From contig NZ_SMZO01000043.1 in assembly GCF_004358675.1 (NCBI RefSeq), positions 1 to 32,439 of the forward strand: a DNA stretch of 32,439 bases, given 5' to 3'. Under the pieces are notes generated by a model, which was not told the origin of the DNA, ran no database searches, and saw nothing but the letters and a program-made list of their open reading frames with translations. Both the position numbers and the translations under genes were made by a program. This stretch comes from Meridianimarinicoccus aquatilis. GTDB lineage: Bacteria; Pseudomonadota; Alphaproteobacteria; Rhodobacterales; Rhodobacteraceae. Below, piece after piece: positions 9,200-16,641 of this stretch. Each line of letters opens with the position of its first letter. Position 1 is the stretch's first letter.

Positions 9200-10051
9200 T
9201 TGCGCGTCATTATCGGGATAATTATCGTTGCTATCGCCCTTTTGGCCGCCGGGCTGATTTGGTTTGTGATACAATCGATCCCGCCGGGGGACGGGCCGAC
9301 GACGGCTGCCGGGCGCCAAGGCGGTGCCGCCGTCGATAGCGCAGCACGGATCGACATCGAAGTGCTGCGTAAACAGATCGAAGTGCTTCAAGACGAAGTG
9401 CGTTCGCTCAGCGATCAGGTTCGCAGCCTCGCATCCCAGCCAGTGCCGCAAGCTCAAACGCCGGGGAACAATCCGGCCATTAATTTCGGACCGAACGCGA
9501 TCATTGATACCTATGCTCAAGTTGTTCTGATCGCCCAAAGGCGCAGCATCAACGAAGGCATGCAGGTCGCCACACCGACGTTCCTTGAGGGCTTTCTTGG
9601 CAGGCCGCGCGAAACTTTGAACGATACTTGCCAACCAATGACCAACCCGGACCTGAAGCCCATGTTGAAGGTCGAACAGGTCGGACCAGTGCGGGTTCAG
9701 ATGCTTCAACCCGCGCTCGACAGTCTTGGGCGCGTGCTTGAGAATGTGCGGGCGGCGGATCAGGATCTGTATGACCGGATCAACACTGCCGGGTCTTTGT
9801 GTGTACGGCAAATTCGGGGCACGGTCGGGCGTGTTTCCAGCCATTCCTTTGGGCTTGCCGTTGACCTTAACATTGACGGCCAACTGGATACGCTAGGTGA
9901 TGGAAAGACGCAGCTTGGTCTGACCATTCTTGCCGATTTCTTCCGGGAAGAGGGCTGGATTTGGGGGGCCGGCTTCACGCGCGAAGATTCCATGCATTTC
10001 GAAGTCAGCCGCGAGCTTCTTGAGCAGTGGCGCGAAGACGGAAAAATCTGA
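9200..10051 (+). CDS. Membrane-anchored M15-type peptidoglycan peptidase, TagX-like candidate
   Basis: An N-terminal transmembrane anchor (about 3-25) is followed by a short coiled coil (about 51-78) and a C-terminal M15 metallopeptidase domain. Zinc-site motifs are visible: H215 and D222 in SHSFGLAVDLNID, and H266 in EDSMHFEVS after GWIWGAGF. This matches the HxxGxAxD...HFE pattern of D-Ala-D-Ala carboxypeptidase/endopeptidases. The start is TTG with a CGGAG ribosome site about 9 bases upstream. The frame is closed by a TGA at 9140, and no ATG or GTG lies between that stop and the TTG. In Acinetobacter, an anchored hydrolase of comparable design (TagX) opens peptidoglycan for the T6SS. Its place beside T6SS genes suggests the same job here, though a role in cell-wall recycling is possible. 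Confidence 0.82.
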   Translation: MRVIIGIIIVAIALLAAGLIWFVIQSIPPGDGPTTAAGRQGGAAVDSAARIDIEVLRKQIEVLQDEVRSLSDQVRSLASQPVPQAQTPGNNPAINFGPNAIIDTYAQVVLIAQRRSINEGMQVATPTFLEGFLGRPRETLNDTCQPMTNPDLKPMLKVEQVGPVRVQMLQPALDSLGRVLENVRAADQDLYDRINTAGSLCVRQIRGTVGRVSSHSFGLAVDLNIDGQLDTLGDGKTQLGLTILADFFREEGWIWGAGFTREDSMHFEVSRELLEQWREDGKI

Positions 10052-10069
10052 CCCGAAATGACCGGCTGA

Positions 10070-10696
10070 TCAAATGTCGGCCAATGAGTTCGCAATCGTC
10101 TGCATGCTGGACACGCGGTCACGAAGGCGCGCAAGTTCCGGGTCGATTGTATTGCTGGTGCCCATGCCATCACTGATCAGCAACGACCGAGTGCTTGCAA
10201 AAAACTCTTCTTGCTGGCGAGCAGCCGCCAAACTGTCGTCTACCTCAAGCTTCAGGCGCTCGTCACGTACCTTGGACGGCTCTGCCGCATCAGCGCGCTC
10301 GAGCAGCGCAGATCTCATGGCGCTTATGCTGGCATCCATGCGCGCGTTTGTGGTCCTCAAATCCCGCGCCACAGCATTCAGAACCTGTTCCTGACTGCTG
10401 TATTGTTCTTGCAGTTGCTTAACGTATCCACCGGCCGCCGCGCCGCCCAGTCGCCCGATTTGAGCGCCGGAAAACGCGCCCTGAACACCGCCCGCTGCCG
10501 CGCCGAGCAGCGCACCTGCGCCGGCACCTGCAAGCCCACCTTCGCCGACTGTCTTTTGCAGGTTCTCGCGGCTTTCGCGCACCTCGCGTTCTGCCGGAGT
10601 TTCAGGTGTATATGTGACAAACTCGTCACCGCAGGCCGAAACGGCGAGGGACGCCATCACCACAAAAGAGATCCGCCGCATCCGTCGCTGTGTCAT
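10070..10696 (-). CDS. Lipoprotein with glycine-zipper segment and coiled coil
   Basis: The 208-residue protein has a lipoprotein signal peptide ending in the lipobox LAVSAC (Cys22), so it should be lipidated. Residues about 48-90 form a Gly/Ala-rich glycine-zipper segment (GAGAGALLGAAAGG and neighbours), a type often found in envelope proteins that insert into or span membranes. The rest is predicted helical and coiled-coil, ending in LADI. The start at 10696 is chosen over an upstream in-frame TTG at 10720 because GGGAGA lies 7 bases before the ATG. It is convergent with the M15 peptidase and divergent from a caspase-like gene. The function is unknown; a slippery, pore-like or scaffold role is only a guess. 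Confidence 0.78.
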   Translation of the reverse strand: MTQRRMRRISFVVMASLAVSACGDEFVTYTPETPAEREVRESRENLQKTVGEGGLAGAGAGALLGAAAGGVQGAFSGAQIGRLGGAAAGGYVKQLQEQYSSQEQVLNAVARDLRTTNARMDASISAMRSALLERADAAEPSKVRDERLKLEVDDSLAAARQQEEFFASTRSLLISDGMGTSNTIDPELARLRDRVSSMQTIANSLADI

Positions 10697-10834
10697 GGGC
10701 TCGTCTCCCGATCCTGCCAAACTGATCGTAATTGCACGCGCGCCGCGCCGAAATTACTAGGCAGCACGCTAGCGAAGATGCAACACTGTGTCCATAAACC
10801 ACTTTTCACGTCAGGTTGCAGAGGCAGACACGTC

Positions 10835-12373
10835 ATGCGCGGTATCTTACTTTTCATTGCGTACTGCGCCGGGTTGGCGACGCCGGTTTCAGCTGCGGAT
10901 CGGGTCGCGCTTTTGATCGGCAACGCGGAGTACAACAAGCCGGAGCTCGCGCTGGCGAATCCAATCAACGATGTGGATGCTCTCTCGGCAAGCTTAATGC
11001 GGATCGGGTTCGACGTGATTGTGAGCCGCGACTCGACCCGACGAGAAATGCTCGCCGCGCTGGACCGTTTCAGCATCGAATCGCAGGGGGCCGAGATGGC
11101 GATCGTGTTCTACGCAGGACACGGTGTGCAGTTTGCATCGGACAACTATCTTATCGGCGTCGAACTTCAGGAGTTAACCACCCAGGCTGTGACCCAATCC
11201 AGCGTGACCTTGAACGAAATCAGGGCCGCCGTGGATGCCGCGCGCGCTGACCTTTCGATCATTATTCTGGATGCTTGCCGCAACAATCCGCTCGTCGAAA
11301 CCGGTGTCGCAAAGGAAGGACTGGCCCAATCCCGAGGGACTGTCGGCACGTTGATTGCCTATTCTACCGACCCCGGAAATGTGGCTTTGGATGGTGCTGG
11401 AACCAACAGCACCTTTACCGAGGCGATGCTTGATCATCTTGCAACGCCGGGCATTGATGTGCGCATTATGTTTGGCCGGGTGCGTCAGGCCGTTGTGCGC
11501 GAAACGCGCGGGCTTCAGATCCCTTGGGTGGAAGAGTCGGTACTGGGCGAGCATTACCTCGTTCCCGGTAGCCGACCAAGTTACGTGGATGACGAAGTGC
11601 AGGCTTGGCAAAAGGCAGAGCGTGCAGGCAGTTCGGATGCGCTGTCGGGTTATCTGGACCAGTATCCCGAAGGCCTGTTCTCACAGATTGCCCAAAGCCG
11701 GATAGAGGCGCTGAACGGCACTGGCCCCGAACCTCAGGACGAAGTGTTCGCCGCGCTCGATGCTTCGCCTGCCGTTGCAGCCTCGTTGGAGTTATTGGGG
11801 TATGCGTCCGCGACGCGAAATGCGGGCGATGCGGCGGGAACATATCTGGCGCAGGCCTTCGCAGACTGGCAAGCCACCAAGCGGGCAGGAGCCGGAACAG
11901 TTGACCGGCTGGTGGATGAAGGCGCGCAGATGGCTGTGTTCCTGGGCACATACACCGCCGGTGTGCTGCGCAAGGATCTACAGGCGTTTTTGGCGCTGGA
12001 GGAAAATTTGAAGCTTGCCGAACAAGATCTGAGCCGCGCTCAGACTGATTTTGGGAATGATCCCGCAGCGCAGCCAGTCTTGGCGGAAATTGCTACGAAT
12101 GTTGCTGCAATGCGCGTACAGCGGGACGAGGTCGCGGCGCGGCTTGATGAAAGCCGCAGCTATTATCACGACCTGATAAACACGACCGAGGCGAGCTTCA
12201 TGGACGTGATCTCTATGGATCTGGTCCCGCGCCACGGCGCAACGCGGGGCGGCACCGAAGTTCCAAGCCGCGTTTTGGACGATGCCCAGACGTTTCTGCG
12301 GCAGCTCGATATCATGTCTCGCGCGCCCTCGGGGTCGTATGCGTGGCTGACCGATTTTCTGGAGGAGGACTGA
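10835..12373 (+). CDS. Exported caspase-like (peptidase C14) protein 1
   Basis: The 512-residue protein has a signal peptide of about 20 residues ending VSA/AD. A caspase-fold domain follows (about 22-245), opening with RVALLIGNAEY. The catalytic dyad is present: H96 in FYAGHGVQF and C148 in ILDACRNNP, so proteolytic activity is expected in the periplasm. Residues about 250-295 look like a short repeat unit (YLDQYPEGLFSQIAQ), and residues about 300-512 are largely helical with coiled-coil character (about 385-445). The frame stays open far upstream, but the ATG at 10835 begins the signal peptide and has GAGG 10 bases before it. A lipoprotein gene overlaps or directly follows its end, so the pair is probably co-translated. 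Substrate unknown. Confidence 0.88.
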   Translation: MRGILLFIAYCAGLATPVSAADRVALLIGNAEYNKPELALANPINDVDALSASLMRIGFDVIVSRDSTRREMLAALDRFSIESQGAEMAIVFYAGHGVQFASDNYLIGVELQELTTQAVTQSSVTLNEIRAAVDAARADLSIIILDACRNNPLVETGVAKEGLAQSRGTVGTLIAYSTDPGNVALDGAGTNSTFTEAMLDHLATPGIDVRIMFGRVRQAVVRETRGLQIPWVEESVLGEHYLVPGSRPSYVDDEVQAWQKAERAGSSDALSGYLDQYPEGLFSQIAQSRIEALNGTGPEPQDEVFAALDASPAVAASLELLGYASATRNAGDAAGTYLAQAFADWQATKRAGAGTVDRLVDEGAQMAVFLGTYTAGVLRKDLQAFLALEENLKLAEQDLSRAQTDFGNDPAAQPVLAEIATNVAAMRVQRDEVAARLDESRSYYHDLINTTEASFMDVISMDLVPRHGATRGGTEVPSRVLDDAQTFLRQLDIMSRAPSGSYAWLTDFLEED

Positions 12374-12798
12374 CCATCACTGTTCGAAATTACGCGCTTC
12401 CCGGTGGCCTGATCTTATTGCTCGCGGCCTGTTCGGTTTCTGAAAACCCGGCTGACGGCGGGTTCATTTCGGGTGTGTCCGGGCTTTCGAGCGGAACGTA
12501 TGACCAACGTATCGACGAAAAAACGGCGGCGGTGGAAACGGAGCGGCAGCGGCAGGCGCAATTGACAGCGGAACTGTCTGGCCTCGAAGCGGAGTACGCA
12601 GAGTTGCAGCGCCAGATCATTGCCCAACGATCTCAGGCCGCGGCGGCAGGCAAGCCGATCCCTGCCAGCCTTGATGCAGATGTTCGTGCAACTCTGGCAG
12701 CATCGCCGAGTGGCTCAACGGATGCAGCACGTTTGGAAAACTATCGCAAAGCAGTCGCAGATGCGCGGAAACTTTCGAACCAGCTTGCTAATATTTGA
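12343..12798 (+). CDS. Small coiled-coil lipoprotein coupled to caspase-like gene 1
   Basis: The lipobox LLLAAC is obvious. A helical, Gln/Glu/Arg-rich coiled coil follows (about residues 58-98), and the protein ends LSNQLANI. Start choice is uncertain. A GTG at 12343 gives 151 residues and overlaps the caspase gene by 31 bases. Alternatively, a rare AUC codon at 12376 lies 7 bases after a near-perfect GGAGGAGG (12361-12368) and gives a compact 19-residue lipoprotein signal with Cys at position 19. There is no in-frame ATG. The position implies joint expression with the caspase-like protease, so it could be an outer-membrane partner or tether for it. No family recognised. Confidence 0.75.
   Translation: MADRFSGGGLTITVRNYALPGGLILLLAACSVSENPADGGFISGVSGLSSGTYDQRIDEKTAAVETERQRQAQLTAELSGLEAEYAELQRQIIAQRSQAAAAGKPIPASLDADVRATLAASPSGSTDAARLENYRKAVADARKLSNQLANI
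12361..12378 (+). promoter_or_regulatory. Strong ribosome site before a possible AUC start
   Basis: GGAGGAGG (12361-12368) is followed by a 7-base spacer and then ATC in the lipoprotein frame. The caspase-like gene stops at 12371-12373 within this spacer. The site is too close to any in-frame GTG/TTG to serve another start, so it either supports AUC initiation or coupling from the upstream gene. Confidence 0.45.
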
Positions 12799-12824
12799 CG
12801 ACCCATTAATCATGATTCTAGATG
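12795..12824 (+). promoter_or_regulatory. Candidate promoter with palindromic operator before the outer-membrane protein gene
   Basis: A -35-like TTGACG (12795-12800) and a weak -10-like TAGATG (12819-12824) are 18 bases apart. A perfect 10-bp palindrome, AATCATGATT (12808-12817), sits inside the spacer. A second palindrome, CCTGATCAGG, lies at 12883-12892 before the start codon. This is a plausible regulated promoter, but the -10 match is poor. Confidence 0.3.
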
Positions 12825-12906
12825 ACGCAGGGACATTGCGAAGCGTATGCACGGATTTTCTTTTCGGTGCGGCGCGGGATCACCTGATCAGGCACGGGAT
12901 TTTAGA

Positions 12907-14196
12907 ATGACCAAGACAAATACACTCGACAAAATGGCGACGGGCCGGACAAGCCTTCTTGCAGCAACCGCGCTGACCGCAAGTTTTATTTTTCCAATCG
13001 CTGCGGACGCCGCAGATAACTTTACCATCCGAGTGACAACGAATGGCACGACCGGGTCTGCGACCGCGAAGACGATTGAAGAATTTGCCGACCTTGGCCT
13101 GAAATCAAGCGGGTTGGACAGTGTAAACGCTGCCTACACCGACACGTCAGTGGCGACTGCCGATCTGAATTTTCGTGGCCTTCCGATGGTTGTTACCTTT
13201 CCCGACAGTGGGCCGGGACTTATTTATTCCATTCCTGAACTTGGGTTCACGAGAGCTTTCAACGCGCAATCAACGCGTGAAGCAAACGGGGATGACCTGG
13301 AAGACTATCTGAAGAATGACATCGATGGTCTGCTTAGCAAGGTGTTGGATTATCTGGTTTCAGAAACCGGCACCGACCCGGTCGCAGGTAACCCGGCGTC
13401 GTTGCAGGGCACGATGATCGCAGGCGATTTCACAGCGGGGACGGGTCTTGGCCCTGGCAACGGATCTCAGGCCTCAACAGGCGATGGCGGCGGCGAGGGT
13501 CGCCGCAATGTCTATGGGATTGGGGCGCGTCTGGGGCAGTACTCGGTCAATGGCAACGACATCACGACAATTGATCTTCCGCTGACATTTGTGCGGCCGC
13601 TTGAAGACCCACGGTATGCGCTCATCATCGACATGCCACTGACCTTTGTGGATACGAACGGGTCCGAAACAGTCGCTGCGTCGCTGGGCGTAGGGATGCG
13701 CGTTCCGATCACCACGCGCTGGACGCTGACACCAATGCTGCGGGCAGGGGCAACTGGTTCGGTGGACCTTGGGTCATTGGCGGCGCTTTATTCGGGCAGC
13801 CTCTCGTCCTCTTACAAGTTCAACTGGGGGCAGACCGAGATCAATATTGGCAACATGTTGTCGTACATTTCGACCACAGATGTCAGCGATGCGATTGATG
13901 ACTATCAGGTGGATTATGATCTGCAGAACACCGTTTCGCGAAATGGCGTCGGCTTTTCTGGTCCACTCAGTTATAAGCTGTTCGGCGCCGAGACGACCTG
14001 GGAAGCATCTGTCGTGAACACCCAGATCTTTGGCGATGCTGTCTATATTGACAACTACACGGATATGGCCGTGTCGTTCGGAACCAAGCAATCGCGCAAC
14101 GGGCTGACATGGGACGCCATCCGGATCGGCTTTACCTACACAGTCGGCAACAACGATTTTCAGGGCGGCCGCATAAACTTCGGCTACCAATTCTGA
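12907..14196 (+). CDS. Putative outer-membrane beta-barrel protein
   Basis: The 429-residue product begins with a long signal peptide ending ADAADN. Two features suggest an outer-membrane barrel: repeated short amphipathic strands in the second half (from about residue 200), and a C-terminal GYQF with a terminal Phe, the usual BAM-recognition feature. Residues about 30-195 contain Gly/Thr/Ser/Asp-rich segments and may be an N-terminal periplasmic or plug-like region. I recognise no named family. The ATG at 12907 is chosen because it begins the signal peptide; a longer open frame reaches back to 12847. It is transcribed with the same polarity as the caspase-lipoprotein pair, but 108 bases and a candidate promoter separate them. 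A perfect hairpin follows its stop. Confidence 0.72.
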   Translation: MTKTNTLDKMATGRTSLLAATALTASFIFPIAADAADNFTIRVTTNGTTGSATAKTIEEFADLGLKSSGLDSVNAAYTDTSVATADLNFRGLPMVVTFPDSGPGLIYSIPELGFTRAFNAQSTREANGDDLEDYLKNDIDGLLSKVLDYLVSETGTDPVAGNPASLQGTMIAGDFTAGTGLGPGNGSQASTGDGGGEGRRNVYGIGARLGQYSVNGNDITTIDLPLTFVRPLEDPRYALIIDMPLTFVDTNGSETVAASLGVGMRVPITTRWTLTPMLRAGATGSVDLGSLAALYSGSLSSSYKFNWGQTEINIGNMLSYISTTDVSDAIDDYQVDYDLQNTVSRNGVGFSGPLSYKLFGAETTWEASVVNTQIFGDAVYIDNYTDMAVSFGTKQSRNGLTWDAIRIGFTYTVGNNDFQGGRINFGYQF

Positions 14197-14200
14197 CGTT

Positions 14201-14218
14201 GGGGGCGATATCGCCCCC
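14201..14218. terminator. Perfect palindromic hairpin between convergent genes
   Basis: GGGGGCGATATCGCCCCC is self-complementary and can form a 7-bp GC stem with an ATAT loop. It lies 5 bases after the outer-membrane protein stop and 26 bases before the end of the convergent methyltransferase gene. It probably terminates transcription in both directions, although a long U-tract is lacking. Confidence 0.6.
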
Positions 14219-14243
14219 TTCCGGCTTGTTCGACGGTGTCTGA

Positions 14244-15389
14244 CTACACCGTGATGCGGGTGGCGCGTGGGATGCCATGGCCATTGGCGTGGCTCGCCGC
14301 GAGAACTGGTTCCCATATGCTTGGTACGCGGGTCTCGCGTCTTTTGACGTGTGGGCCAATGAACTCCGCCGCGCGGGCAAGTTCATCCGTCTCTTTTTGT
14401 GACAGTCCGGCGATGAACACACTTCCCCCGATCTGGCCGCAATTCAGGGATTGGTGCCGCGCGGCAAAGCTAAGATAGGGCGCGATCAGGATTGTTCCGG
14501 GCCGCGCGTGTTCGACGATTTGGTTCTCCATCTTTTTCAAGCCCTCTTCGTTGCGCATGGGGCGATAAAAATAAATGACGTCATAGTCAGCGTATTTGTC
14601 AAAGCTAACGGCATCGCCATGAATGGACCCGCATTGTGCGAGGCCCATTGCCTTGAACAATGCCTTGGACGTCCGGGCATACCCTGCATCGTATTCCAGT
14701 CCATCCGCGCTGGGAAAAAACTCGAGGGCAGAGACGACTTTCAGCCCCACGCCGCATCCCACGTCCAGAAATCGCGCAGGGTGCCGGTGCCGCTGAGCAA
14801 GAAAAACTCGATAGGCCACATGGGCGTGCTCAAGAAACACACTGTTGGCGAGCCCGATGTCTTCAAAACACCCCAGTTGTTGCGATTCTTCGGATTGTTG
14901 CAGCGGATTTAGCAGTTTGTGCAGGCTGGTGAACAGCGCGTCGCTGACATGCGCCTGTGTGACCAATGGCTCTGGCCGCCCGTCATAAGCGTAGTATAGC
15001 GGCGTGGCCTTGGGGGGAATCTGGCGTGAAATCAGCGCACCCACCTCGTGCCAAAGGTTCATGTCAGATTGCAGCCTGTTGGCCCGGACGCGCAGATCGT
15101 ACCAGCGTTGGGGCAAGACGGGCCTGCCGCCTTCGGCTTCGGCCTGTTGCGCTGCGTCACGCATCAAGCGCGCCTCAATCATACCGAGCCTCGGCCGCAG
15201 ACCGGCTACGTCCCGTGAAAGTGCCGTCAACCGTCTTTGGCTTGCGTTGATCCGCGCCCCATTTTGCCCCAAGTGTCGATAGAGCATTCCGGCTATTTCA
15301 GTGCATTCTGTGCGTATCAAGGAATAGAAACGATCAACGTCGTGCTCAAGTTTGCCGATCTCGATTTCAGTTTCGCTCTCTGTCTGCAT
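14244..15389 (-). CDS. SAM-dependent methyltransferase with N-terminal helical region
   Basis: The 381-residue protein has a class I SAM-binding motif I, FLDVGCGVGLK (207-217), followed by an acidic GLEYD (230-234), in a Rossmann-type domain (about 195-330). The first ~180 residues are helical and charged, with coiled-coil potential at 5-85, and are not a standard methyltransferase domain. There is no signal peptide, so it should act in the cytoplasm. ATG at 15389 is preferred; GGGAG lies 11 bases upstream. An in-frame GTG at 15401 and a TTG at 15446 are alternatives. It is encoded alone, divergent from the YceI-OmpA gene. The substrate is unknown; similarity of the motif region to small-molecule or protein methyltransferases cannot be told apart by eye. 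Confidence 0.75.
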   Translation of the reverse strand: MQTESETEIEIGKLEHDVDRFYSLIRTECTEIAGMLYRHLGQNGARINASQRRLTALSRDVAGLRPRLGMIEARLMRDAAQQAEAEGGRPVLPQRWYDLRVRANRLQSDMNLWHEVGALISRQIPPKATPLYYAYDGRPEPLVTQAHVSDALFTSLHKLLNPLQQSEESQQLGCFEDIGLANSVFLEHAHVAYRVFLAQRHRHPARFLDVGCGVGLKVVSALEFFPSADGLEYDAGYARTSKALFKAMGLAQCGSIHGDAVSFDKYADYDVIYFYRPMRNEEGLKKMENQIVEHARPGTILIAPYLSFAARHQSLNCGQIGGSVFIAGLSQKETDELARAAEFIGPHVKRRETRVPSIWEPVLAASHANGHGIPRATRITV

Positions 15390-15466
15390 ACTTGCGCGCA
15401 CTCCCAGTTCTTTCCACGACTGTAACGGTGCTTCATGGAATCGCAATTTGTTTGCGGTGTGGTACG

Positions 15467-15476
15467 TTTGCGCAAA
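15467..15476. promoter_or_regulatory. Palindrome in the divergent intergenic region
   Basis: TTTGCGCAAA is a perfect 10-bp palindrome between the methyltransferase and YceI-OmpA genes. It has near-symmetric flanks (acG before, aCg after). It is a possible operator, but no regulator for it is evident in the window. Confidence 0.25.
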
Positions 15477-15551
15477 ACGGGATAACGTTAGTTAAAGAAA
15501 GTCGTGGCGTTCGTATGCCAGACAACGATCAGACAACCGAGGGAGGCTCCG

Positions 15552-16637
15552 TTGACATCGTTTCAAACCAGCATTTGGGCCAAGTTGCGTGCCTTTCATT
15601 TGGCCGCGTTCCTCGCTTTGGGCTTGGTGGCCGCGCCGCTCGCCGTGCAAGCGCAAGGGGCATTTGACGCGGGCTGGACGCTTCAACCCGATGCGTCTGT
15701 GTTAAGATTCCAATCGGTGAAGAACGAAACAAAGGTCGAATCCAGCACATTCGCCACATTTAACGGCGAGATTTCCGAAGATGGTCTGGCGACGATCAAC
15801 ATCTTATTGGACTCGATCGACACAAAGGTTGATTTACGCAATGTGCGCATGCGGTTTCTGCTTTTTGAAACCTTTCAGTACCCTGAGGCCGTTATCACCG
15901 CGCAGCTAGACCCCGAAATGCTTGCGGATTTGCCGCAACTGCGGCGTAAGATCGTGCCCCTGACCTACACCTTGTCCCTGCACGGTATTACGCAAGAAGC
16001 AACAACAGAGGTGGCTGTGACGCTGATCACGTCTGACCTTGTGTCAGTCGCGTCAAGCGCGCCGGTTTCGGTGGCGACCTCATTGTTCGATCTCGATAGC
16101 GGCGTGGCGAAACTGGAAGAAGCGGCCAGTGTAAGCATCTTGCCTTCGGCGACGGTAAGCTTTGACTTCATTTTTTCGCGTACAACACGAACTGCGCCTT
16201 TGGTCGCTGCGGCACCCGTGATCGCCGAACCAACCAAAGCTGCCATCGAGCCGCAAGGTAATTTTGATTTGGCGGCTTGCAAAGGGCGGTTTGAAATTTT
16301 GTCCCGCACAGACAATATCAATTTCGGTTCTGGCAGTGCTCGGTTGGAACCGCAAAGCTCGTTCTTGCTCGACAGTATTGCTGATATCGTGAGCCGGTGT
16401 CCCGGGCTGCGCATCATTGTGGCCGGACATACAGATAGCGATGGCGCCGCCTCTGCGAACCAGTCTTTGTCTGAACGGCGCGCCGCATCGGTTGTAAGCT
16501 ACCTTGTTTCGCAAGGCGTTGGCGCAGGACGCATTACCAGCGTTGGGTATGGCGAGGCCCAGCCTTTGGTTCCGAACGATAGTGCCCAAAACAAGAAGCG
16601 GAATCGCAGAATTGAGTTTGCAGTGGCAGATGGCTGA
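15552..16637 (+). CDS. YceI-like domain fused to OmpA domain, periplasmic
   Basis: The 361-residue protein has a signal peptide ending AVQAQ (about residue 35). A YceI-like lipocalin-type beta-barrel domain (about 40-208) follows, with the typical run through ITQEATTEVAVTL. An OmpA peptidoglycan-binding domain (about 248-358) closes the protein, with NINFGSGSARL, IIVAGHTDSDG and NRRIEFAV. YceI proteins bind long isoprenoid or amphiphilic ligands in the periplasm; here the OmpA domain would fix such a carrier to the wall. The start is TTG, preceded by GGGAGG 5 bases upstream; an ATG at 15504 lacks a good site and gives a poor signal peptide. The caspase-like gene 2 begins within 5 bases of its stop, so they form an operon. 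Confidence 0.85.
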   Translation: MTSFQTSIWAKLRAFHLAAFLALGLVAAPLAVQAQGAFDAGWTLQPDASVLRFQSVKNETKVESSTFATFNGEISEDGLATINILLDSIDTKVDLRNVRMRFLLFETFQYPEAVITAQLDPEMLADLPQLRRKIVPLTYTLSLHGITQEATTEVAVTLITSDLVSVASSAPVSVATSLFDLDSGVAKLEEAASVSILPSATVSFDFIFSRTTRTAPLVAAAPVIAEPTKAAIEPQGNFDLAACKGRFEILSRTDNINFGSGSARLEPQSSFLLDSIADIVSRCPGLRIIVAGHTDSDGAASANQSLSERRAASVVSYLVSQGVGAGRITSVGYGEAQPLVPNDSAQNKKRNRRIEFAVADG

Positions 16638-16641
16638 AATA

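Noticed and set aside
10211-10834. Open frame extending the caspase-like gene 1 by 208 codons upstream
   Set aside because: It runs antisense through the lipoprotein gene, has atypical composition, and would bury the signal peptide that begins at 10835.
12847-12906. Upstream ATG for the outer-membrane protein gene
   Set aside because: It adds 20 Cys/Arg/Phe-containing residues before a complete signal peptide and overlaps the palindromic leader; ATG 12907 is better.
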